In this document: positions 1 through 4,855 of the stretch, piece after piece
How positions within the stretch are numbered: position 1 is the first letter of the stretch
How the letters are laid out: every line of letters starts with the position of its first letter
Source of the DNA: an uncultured Phenylobacterium sp.
Lineage (GTDB): Bacteria; Pseudomonadota; Alphaproteobacteria; Caulobacterales; Caulobacteraceae
DNA length: 5,665 nt
Direction of reading: 5' to 3'
Assembly: GCA_945952355.1 (NCBI GenBank)
Contig: CAMFIW010000221.1
Location: forward strand, 1 to 5,665
Made by a program: the position numbers and the translations under genes
The notes under the pieces: model-generated
Told to the model about the DNA's origin: nothing
Databases searched by the model: none
The model's input: only the letters and a program-made list of their open reading frames with translations

Positions 1-342
1 GGCGAAGCCGCCGATCTCGGTGGGGTCCTGCGGGTGGTGGGCTCCGACCGCCAGCGCGTCGGAATAGGCCTGGCGATACTCGGCCACGGGGCCATAGGTC
101 CATCCGCCCGAATGGCCCACCGTCCACTTGGCGCCGTCGTCGAGGCTGAGCTGGACGTCCGGCCCGTAATGGAGCTCGATGATGGGCAGGGCGTCGACCG
201 TGAAGCCCGTCGACCCGATGTGTGTGGGACGTGCGCGACCGGCCAAGCCGAAGTCCCCAGACCAGCCGGGTGGAGGCGTGTCCTGGGCGCGAGCTGCCCC
301 GGCGCAGGCCCAGACGAGACCCGTGAGAACGGCGCGCTTCAT
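1..342 (-). CDS. MipA/OmpV-family outer membrane protein, N-terminal part (3' end outside window)
   Basis: The frame is open from an ATG at 342 to the left edge, giving 114 visible residues. Residues 1-19 form a signal peptide: MKR, a hydrophobic stretch, then A-R-A before Q20, a good signal peptidase I site. The mature part begins as a MipA/OmpV barrel does: a short N-terminal strand, THIGSTGFTVDALPIIELHYG at about 41-61 matching the family's 'GS..Y.v..lP.l...YG' pattern, then DDGAKWTVG and YGPVAEYR, ending at EIGGFA near 109-114, where the family has its next strand. Family members are outer-membrane beta-barrels of roughly 250 residues; some bind the murein hydrolase MltA, and others are induced by or handle antibiotics. 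Its ATG overlaps the stop of the upstream SMR-like gene (ATGA), and a GGAG lies 8 bases before the start, inside that gene. It is therefore the last visible gene of the operon and would place a product in the outer membrane. The family call rests on pattern resemblance; specific function is unknown. Confidence 0.8.
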   Translation of the reverse strand, partial: MKRAVLTGLVWACAGAARAQDTPPPGWSGDFGLAGRARPTHIGSTGFTVDALPIIELHYGPDVQLSLDDGAKWTVGHSGGWTYGPVAEYRQAYSDALAVGAHHPQDPTEIGGFA

Positions 343-740
343 GGCTGAGGCTCCGCGTTGGGCCGCAGCAGCCAGACGCCCGCCAGGATCGCCAGCGCGC
401 CGACGATCTGGAGCGGGTCGATCTCCTCGTGGAAGCCGAACCAGCCCAGGCCGATCACCAGCAGGTAGCTGACGGCGGTCAGCGGAAAGGCCGCGCTGAG
501 CTCGGCGCGCGAGAGGACGTACATCCAGGCGACGAAGCTGGCGACCTCCAGGGCCACGAGGGCCTGGGCCCAGGGCACAGCGGCGGCATGGGCGAACCAG
601 GCGAGGTCCAGGGGCTGGCCGGCCAGGGCGCTTGCGGTGCGTTCGGCGCAGAGCTGATAGGCGAGGCCCAGGAGCGGCACCGTGGCGAATGCGGCGGTCC
701 AGGCTGCGTCCAGGCGGCGGGCGGGCGTGGCGGGGTTCAT
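339..740 (-). CDS. Small SMR/EamA-type membrane transporter (SMR-B)
   Basis: A 133-residue membrane protein with about four hydrophobic helices (roughly 15-30, 46-66, 67-101 as a helix pair, 110-125). The segment at about 70-100, with W72, VLSRAELSAAFPL and then SYLLVIGL, followed by E105/E106 and the last helix IVGALAILAGVWLL, matches the second half of small multidrug resistance (SMR) proteins and of ArnE/ArnF, the small EamA-like subunits that flip lipid-linked aminoarabinose. The membrane glutamate of EmrE-type pumps (E14 of EmrE) has no obvious equivalent in helix 1, so it is unlikely to be a stand-alone proton-coupled drug pump. It is homologous to SMR-A of the same operon. The start at 740 is preceded by GGAGG four bases upstream and overlaps the stop of the acyltransferase gene as ATGA; its own stop overlaps the MipA-like start in the same way. 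The frame continues upstream to 941 but only inside the acyltransferase gene. Substrate unknown; a lipid or polar metabolite flippase subunit is my inference. Confidence 0.75.
   Translation of the reverse strand: MNPATPARRLDAAWTAAFATVPLLGLAYQLCAERTASALAGQPLDLAWFAHAAAVPWAQALVALEVASFVAWMYVLSRAELSAAFPLTAVSYLLVIGLGWFGFHEEIDPLQIVGALAILAGVWLLRPNAEPQP
343..354 (-). promoter_or_regulatory. Shine-Dalgarno site for the MipA-like gene
   Basis: Reading the minus strand, GGAG at 354-351 is followed by an 8-base spacer and the ATG at 342-340. It lies inside the last codons of the SMR-B gene. It supports the chosen start and indicates that the outer membrane protein can be translated by reinitiation and by its own ribosome binding. 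Confidence 0.6.
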
Positions 741-1840
741 GCGGCCTCCGCCACTGGATCTTCGGACAAGAGGGGCGCAGCCCAGCGCAGGGCCTGGTTG
801 ATCAGCGGATTGCGATGCCGGAAGCGCATTGCCGTGGGGGTGAGCGAGCTTCCGAGGCGCAACTTGCTGGCGTAGCCCGCCTGGCCGCTCACATAGCGCC
901 GGAAGCCCCGGTCGAGACAGAGCTGCAGGTTGTTGAACCAACTCACGAAATAGAGATTCGCCGCGCGGCCCTTTGCGCCGTCCATGCAGAAGAACTTGTC
1001 GAGCAGGGTCGACCCGTCGTGCAGGAGCAGGTTGGCGGCCAGCAGCTCGCCGTCCCGGCGGTAGAGGACGCAGAGCGCGCGGCCGGCCATCCGGTCGAGC
1101 ACGCCCGTGAAATAGGCCGGGGTAAGGTCCTCGAACTGCATGTCGGCGCGTGCGCGGGTGTCGGCGTAGAGCCGGTGGACGTCAGCCTCCAGGCCTCGGA
1201 TGTCCTGGCGCACTTCGACCTCCAGGGCGTCGCGAACGCGCAGCTTGCGGCGCATGTCCTTGCGGGTCCCCGGAGAAAGCCGGGCGATATAGGCGTCGAG
1301 GGTCGGGAAGTCGATGTCGAGGTGCGCCGTGGGCAGGCCCGTCACCGGCTTGAAACCGGGCGCGGCGGCGGCCCACAGCTCCTCATCGGGACCGGGGGTA
1401 TCCTTGAGCGCCAGCAGACCGCAGCCGGCCGCGATCGCATCGGCCTCGAAGCCGGCGATCAGCCGCGCCAGGATCTCGCATCGATCACCCTCGGGCGCCT
1501 CCGGCGCGAAGCCGAGGCCGACCGTCTCGGTGCAGGGCGAGCCCAGGGAGCCGAGCTTGAGCGTGAAAGCCCGCGGTGCGATGCGCCGCACGGCGGCGAT
1601 GGCGCTCCTCCCGAGATCGGTCAGGGTGGTGTCGAGCGAATAGTCGCTGATGAAGCCCGGCGCGGCGGCGACCGGGCGCCCGTTCAGCTCGACCACCGCG
1701 TAGCGCCATTCGAAGCCTGCCAGGCCCGCCCGCTCGACCGCGTCGAGATAGTCGAATCCCTCCAGGTCGCCCGGATGACAGGCGTCCCAGGCCGCGCGGC
1801 CGACCGCGGCGATCGAGTTATGGACGCGCACCTCAAGCAT
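737..1840 (-). CDS. GNAT-fold acyltransferase of the FemAB / BioF2-like type
   Basis: A 367-residue soluble protein. Its N-terminal half is a degenerate acyltransferase domain: W18...CHPGDLEGFDYLDAVE near 18-36, then ELNGRPVAAAPGF at 51-63. Its C-terminal half holds the recognisable features: DAYIARLSPGTRKDMRRKLR at 182-201, which matches the 'yl..ls...R..lR...' segment of FemAB/Acetyltransf_6 proteins; RLYADTRARADM at 223-234; the strand-turn-strand RRDGELLAANLLLHDG at 261-276; and SWFNNLQLCLDRGFRRYVSG at 300-319, ending in a basic RFRHRNPL segment. Such proteins transfer acyl or aminoacyl groups to an amine, as in Fem peptidoglycan bridge enzymes and N-acyl amino acid enzymes. The tandem-domain length fits. 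Donor and acceptor cannot be read from the sequence; an N-acylating step using a product of the upstream aminotransferase is only an inference. The start at 1840 overlaps the hydrolase stop by 8 bases, and the stop is shared with SMR-B as ATGA. The C-terminus reads DPVAEAA. Confidence 0.7.
   Translation of the reverse strand: MLEVRVHNSIAAVGRAAWDACHPGDLEGFDYLDAVERAGLAGFEWRYAVVELNGRPVAAAPGFISDYSLDTTLTDLGRSAIAAVRRIAPRAFTLKLGSLGSPCTETVGLGFAPEAPEGDRCEILARLIAGFEADAIAAGCGLLALKDTPGPDEELWAAAAPGFKPVTGLPTAHLDIDFPTLDAYIARLSPGTRKDMRRKLRVRDALEVEVRQDIRGLEADVHRLYADTRARADMQFEDLTPAYFTGVLDRMAGRALCVLYRRDGELLAANLLLHDGSTLLDKFFCMDGAKGRAANLYFVSWFNNLQLCLDRGFRRYVSGQAGYASKLRLGSSLTPTAMRFRHRNPLINQALRWAAPLLSEDPVAEAA
738..751 (-). 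promoter_or_regulatory. Ribosome binding and coupling site of SMR-B (copy of the SMR-A site)
   Basis: The minus strand reads GCGGAGGCCGCATG, holding a GGAGG four bases before the ATG at 740. It also encodes the last residues (EAA) and most of the stop codon of the upstream acyltransferase. Exactly the same 14 bases occur at 3931-3944 before SMR-A, where the upstream protein also reads AEAA. The identity stops directly at both ends. Confidence 0.65.
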
Positions 1841-2651
1841 GGCGCGCCTGCGCCAGGGTGGGCGGCCCGAAGAAGCCGGCGGTCAGGTCGCCGACCAGGT
1901 CGCGCTGCCGGTCGACATGGATCATGTGGTAGCAGTCGTCGAGCATGTGCAGCTCAACGGGACCGCCGAGCGCGCCACGCAGCCGCTCAGCGTTGCGCGG
2001 GTGGCTCATGTCGTCGTCGCGGGCGTGCAGGATCAGGGTCGGATTGCGGATTTGGCGTCCGATGCGGTCGATGTGATCGCCGAGCGCGTGCATCTCGTAC
2101 ATCGAGCCCAGGGGCAGGCGATCCAGGGCTCCCGGGATCAGCGGATTGTCGGCGTTGGCGACGCTCTCGCGCAGCCGCTCGTCTTTCAGGCCGAACGGAT
2201 AGGGTTCGGCGAAGCTCAGCCGACGCAGCCCCGGGAGGCGCGCGAAGGGCTGGGCGATCGGCACGATGCCCGAATACCAGCGGGCCATGTTCCAGCCGTC
2301 GTAGCGATAGGTCATGGAATAGACCGCCGCCGCGCCGACCGGCTCCTCGGCGCCGAGGGCCAGGCCCAAGGCGCCGCCGACGCAGATCCCCGCCACATAG
2401 ACGTGGTCCAGATCGGCGGCCATCCGGTGATAGGCTGCGCGGACGCTGTCTAGCCAGTCGCGCCAGGTCGTCTTGAGCAGGTGGCCGTCGTCGGAACCGT
2501 GGCCCGCCAGCAGCGGCGCGTGCACGTCGAAGCCCTGGCGATAGAGCCGCTTGGCGAGAAACTTCATCTCGCCCGGCGCGCCTGTCAGGCCGTGGATCAG
2601 CAGCACGCCCTTTCCGTGACCCGCTCGCAGATGGAAGCTGAAATCCTTCAT
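1833..2651 (-). CDS. Alpha/beta hydrolase with a cysteine nucleophile elbow (G-I-C-V-G)
   Basis: A 272-residue alpha/beta hydrolase of normal length with no signal peptide, so probably cytoplasmic. Ordered landmarks: GVLLIHGLTG at 15-24 gives the strand and oxyanion HG motif; AGHGSDDG at 49-56 is the usual 'GHG' loop; GICVGG at 88-93 is the nucleophile elbow with C90 where most family members have serine; LILHARDDDMSHP at 206-218 supplies the acid (D212-D214); and CYHMIHVD at 240-247 supplies H242. It resembles the monoacylglycerol lipase/carboxylesterase (Est30, S33-like) group, including the 'YHMI.VD..RDLV' tail. Cysteine at the elbow is typical of dienelactone hydrolases and polyhydroxyalkanoate synthases and suggests thioester or acyl-transfer chemistry rather than ordinary ester hydrolysis. 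The ATG at 2651 overlaps the desaturase stop as ATGA and follows a G-rich GGGGGGCGG stretch usable as a Shine-Dalgarno. The reading frame extends further upstream but only as a shadow inside the desaturase gene. Confidence 0.85.
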   Translation of the reverse strand: MKDFSFHLRAGHGKGVLLIHGLTGAPGEMKFLAKRLYRQGFDVHAPLLAGHGSDDGHLLKTTWRDWLDSVRAAYHRMAADLDHVYVAGICVGGALGLALGAEEPVGAAAVYSMTYRYDGWNMARWYSGIVPIAQPFARLPGLRRLSFAEPYPFGLKDERLRESVANADNPLIPGALDRLPLGSMYEMHALGDHIDRIGRQIRNPTLILHARDDDMSHPRNAERLRGALGGPVELHMLDDCYHMIHVDRQRDLVGDLTAGFFGPPTLAQARHA

Positions 2652-3553
2652 GTCCGCCCCCCGGCGTCGACGCGGTTGGCCCGCGCCAGGAACCCCAGCG
2701 CGTGCGAGGTCCCGATGACGTGGACGCCCTTGGCCTGCTGGTCCTCGGCGATGGCGCGGCGCAGGGCAGGCAGGCGGGTCCAGTGGACGGCCGGCCGGAA
2801 GTGGTGTTCCGCGTGGTGGCCGTTGTTGAACCAGATCAGATTGTAGAGCGGCGCGTAGCTGGAAACGCCCCAGGCGATCGGCTCGTCGGGATTGCCGCGA
2901 AAGTGCTCGTAGTAGCCGTTGAGCTGCGAGAGACAGTCGCCGAAATAGTAGAACGGCACGAGGAACAGGACGGCCTTCCAGTTCACCAGCGCCATGCCGA
3001 CCACGAAGAGCGCGACGCAGGCGATCTCGATCCGGCCCCAGGTCGCATCGAACGGTCGCCGGGCCTTCAGCGCGGTGTGGATGCTTCCGCCCCCTTCGCG
3101 GAAGAAGCCCAGGAAGACGTAGGACCAGACGCTCTCGGCCCGACCGTCGCGGCCATGGCGGTAGATCGACAACCAGTCGCGGGTGGTTCCGTCGGCGCCG
3201 GGCCGATCGCTGTTGCCCTCGTGATGGCGCAGATGGACCCAGGTATAGAAGGTCTGGGAGAACCCGATCGCCAGGGATTCCAGCAGGGAAAACGCGTAGT
3301 TCAGCGGCTTCCACCGGAAGTATGGCGTGTGCAGGTGGTTGTGCGACACGCCGTTGATGTTCCAGCTGATCGCCAGCGCGTAGACGCAGCCCAGGATCAG
3401 GTTCGCCCAAAGGGGCCGCGCATCGAAATCGGCGACCAGCCAGATCACGAACGCCAGGTGCGCCATGGCGGCCGCGACGGACAGCGCGTCCCAGGGCGAC
3501 CAGGCGAACAGGCCGCGCGTGCGGCGAGGAAGGCGGAAGTCGGAGACGCTCAT
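2648..3553 (-). CDS. Membrane fatty acid desaturase-family protein
   Basis: A 301-residue integral membrane protein of the fatty acid desaturase/hydroxylase family (di-iron, inner membrane). All three histidine boxes are present: H71-N-H-L-H75 (HxxxH), H107-L-R-H110-H111 (HxxHH) and H247-A-E-H250-H251 (HxxHH), the last inside FNNGHHAEHHF. H217 (YYEHF) lies in the loop that often supplies an extra ligand. Hydrophobic segments lie at about 22-42, 49-67, 86-102 and a pair at 175-205, so the boxes face the cytoplasm in the usual topology. Family members insert a double bond or hydroxyl into acyl chains or related lipids such as carotenoids and sphingoid bases. The exact substrate cannot be told, and the protein is on the short side for acyl-CoA desaturases. 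It begins with an ATG overlapping the SMR-A stop (ATGA) and ends with TGA overlapping the hydrolase start, so its dose is tied to both. No good Shine-Dalgarno is seen, which suggests translation by coupling. Confidence 0.9.
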   Translation of the reverse strand: MSVSDFRLPRRTRGLFAWSPWDALSVAAAMAHLAFVIWLVADFDARPLWANLILGCVYALAISWNINGVSHNHLHTPYFRWKPLNYAFSLLESLAIGFSQTFYTWVHLRHHEGNSDRPGADGTTRDWLSIYRHGRDGRAESVWSYVFLGFFREGGGSIHTALKARRPFDATWGRIEIACVALFVVGMALVNWKAVLFLVPFYYFGDCLSQLNGYYEHFRGNPDEPIAWGVSSYAPLYNLIWFNNGHHAEHHFRPAVHWTRLPALRRAIAEDQQAKGVHVIGTSHALGFLARANRVDAGGRT

Positions 3554-3933
3554 GAGCCGAGACCCGAGAGCGCCACGCAGAGCACGCCGCCGGCGACCAG
3601 GGCGCCGCCCGCCATCTGTCGGCGGGTCGGCTGTTCCCCCAGGACCAGCATGCCGGCCAGCGGGACGCCGACATAGGTCAGGGTCATGACCGGATAGGCG
3701 AGGCTGAGCGGCGCGCGCTGGAGTACGAAGATCCAGGCCACAGCCTCCATGGCCCAGATCAGTATGCCCGCCCAGATCAACGGCTGGGTCACCGCATCGA
3801 CGACCGGATTGCGGTCGCCGCGAGCCCGGTTCGAGCCCGCCTTGAAACAGGTCTGCTGTACGCTCTCGGCCATGACGCAGAAGGCCAGCAGGCCGAGCGC
3901 CGTGAGGGTCCGGTGGCTGGACACGCCAGGCAT
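3550..3933 (-). CDS. Small SMR/EamA-type membrane transporter (SMR-A)
   Basis: A 127-residue protein with four hydrophobic helices (about 10-27, 51-70, 76-98, 106-123), the normal SMR size. Helix 1 reads VMAESVQQTCFK at 20-31, which lines up with EmrE A-E-V-I-G-T-T-L-M-K and puts E23 on the proton/substrate-binding glutamate. The middle, WIFVLQRAPLSLAYPVMTL at 67-85, and the GE at 99-100 followed by the last helix match both SMR and ArnE/ArnF-type proteins. Proteins of this kind act as dimers in the inner membrane, exporting cations or flipping lipid-linked sugars. The second copy in the same operon (339-740) lacks the glutamate, so an asymmetric heterodimer is possible. The start at 3933 has GGAGG four bases upstream. 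The stop overlaps the desaturase ATG as ATGA. The first 145 bases overlap the 3' end of the arginase-like gene in another frame. Substrate unknown. Confidence 0.8.
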   Translation of the reverse strand: MPGVSSHRTLTALGLLAFCVMAESVQQTCFKAGSNRARGDRNPVVDAVTQPLIWAGILIWAMEAVAWIFVLQRAPLSLAYPVMTLTYVGVPLAGMLVLGEQPTRRQMAGGALVAGGVLCVALSGLGS

Positions 3934-4847
3934 GCGGCCTCCGCGAACAGGTCTAGCAGGCGCAGGTTCAGCGCCTCGTTGAGGGCGTCGGCGCTCGAGC
4001 CGGGCGCCCGCCACGGTTGGTCCAGCAGGGCTTCCGCCCTCTTGAGGGCGCTTGCGACCAGGCCCCCGCCATAGGTCGGCCGCGACCAGTCGCCGACCAC
4101 GTCGGCGCCGACCAGCCGACGGCGGGACAGAAGCCCGTGCAGGATGGCGAACAGTTCGTCCGCGCTCATCCGGCCCTGGTCCCAGTTGGTCGCGGCGTCG
4201 GCCGGGCGCAGCACGTCCTTGTCCAGGGTCAGGTAGACGCGTTCGGTGGCGATCCTGGAGATCAGCAGGTCGACGAAGGCCTCGATGCCGATCGCCTCGA
4301 TGGTCGGCCAGCTGTGGCCACCCACGCTGAGCCGTTCTCCGCCGTCCGGGGCGTGGTAGGCGTAGAGCGCGAGCCGGCCCTCGGTGACGAGGCTGAGGTC
4401 GCCCTCGCGCACGCGGCCGCGGCCGACGTCGGCGCTGCAGACGCCCAGCGTGATCACGCTGGCCACGCCCGCGGTCCGCGCCGCCGCCCCGACCCATGAG
4501 CCGCAATGCAGGCCGTTGGCGTAGCGAACCCAATCCGGATGGTTGTCGATATGGACCACAGTCACCGGACCGCCTGGACAGGCTTCCAGGGCGCGGGCGA
4601 TCAGACTCGGAGTGACATGGTGGAAATCGCCGGACCCGGCGAACACCAGGCGAGCCCCGGCCGAGGCCGGCAGGTTCGCTCTCAGGCGCTCGCGCAGCCG
4701 CATCAGGGCCGGCGGTCGGCTCCACAGCCGCAGGTCCGGGCCGAGGTCGTTGGCCGCCACCACCGCGGCGTCGGCCGCCAGGGCCAGGGCGCGCAACCGC
4801 GCCTGGCCCGCAAGGGCGTCGTCGAGATGGAGGAACGCGGCGCGCAT
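3789..4847 (-). CDS. Divergent arginase-superfamily metallohydrolase with probable stop-loss tail
   Basis: A 352-residue protein as read. All six metal-ligand positions of the arginase/agmatinase fold can be seen: G73-D-F-H76-H77 (family GGDHS), D101-N-H103-P-D105 (family DAHxD), and L208-D209-K-D211 (family S/TxDxD). The specificity parts differ. After D211 the text is VLRP...TNWDQG instead of DPxxxPGxxxPxPGG. The segment ADVVGDWSRP at 248-257 aligns with the family's D-(I/V)-x-E-x-x-P but lacks the glutamate that binds the guanidinium group. A UPF0489-like member is another reading, because HIDNHPD resembles that group too. So it is probably a Mn-dependent C-N hydrolase acting on something other than arginine. 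The ATG at 4847 lies 8 bases after the aminotransferase stop. Homology-like sequence ends at about residue 305 (LFAEAA). Residues 306-352 are rich in S, R, P, A and W and lie wholly over SMR-A, so they look like read-through; see findings. Confidence 0.8.
   Translation of the reverse strand: MRAAFLHLDDALAGQARLRALALAADAAVVAANDLGPDLRLWSRPPALMRLRERLRANLPASAGARLVFAGSGDFHHVTPSLIARALEACPGGPVTVVHIDNHPDWVRYANGLHCGSWVGAAARTAGVASVITLGVCSADVGRGRVREGDLSLVTEGRLALYAYHAPDGGERLSVGGHSWPTIEAIGIEAFVDLLISRIATERVYLTLDKDVLRPADAATNWDQGRMSADELFAILHGLLSRRRLVGADVVGDWSRPTYGGGLVASALKRAEALLDQPWRAPGSSADALNEALNLRLLDLFAEAACLACPATGPSRRSACWPSASWPRAYSRPVSRRARTGLAATAIRSSMR
3931..3944 (-). promoter_or_regulatory. Ribosome binding and coupling site of SMR-A
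   Basis: The minus strand reads GCGGAGGCCGCATG: GGAGG, a four-base spacer and the SMR-A start codon at 3933-3931. In the upstream arginase-like frame the same bases read E-A-A followed by TGC. At the matching site before SMR-B (738-751) the upstream frame reads E-A-A followed by a TGA stop. The site decides the SMR-A start. Confidence 0.65.
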
Positions 4848-4855
4848 GATGGAGC

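Noticed and set aside
741..941. Earlier start for SMR-B at 941
   Set aside because: The extra 67 residues lie entirely within the acyltransferase gene and are not hydrophobic or family-like; the 740 start has GGAGG and an ATGA overlap.
632..2476. Long open frame on the plus strand (about 614 codons) across the acyltransferase and hydrolase genes
   Set aside because: It is antisense to two clearly recognised proteins, its product is full of R, G, A and P without family motifs, and long shadow frames are expected at this GC content.
2652..3674. Upstream extension of the hydrolase frame into a 613-residue protein
   Set aside because: The added part is an alternative-frame reading of the desaturase gene. 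The ATG at 2651, with ATGA overlap and a G-rich leader, begins a full-length hydrolase.
2702..3676. Plus-strand open frame of 324 codons opposite the desaturase
   Set aside because: It is antisense to a gene with three intact histidine boxes; the translation has no membrane segments or recognisable domain.
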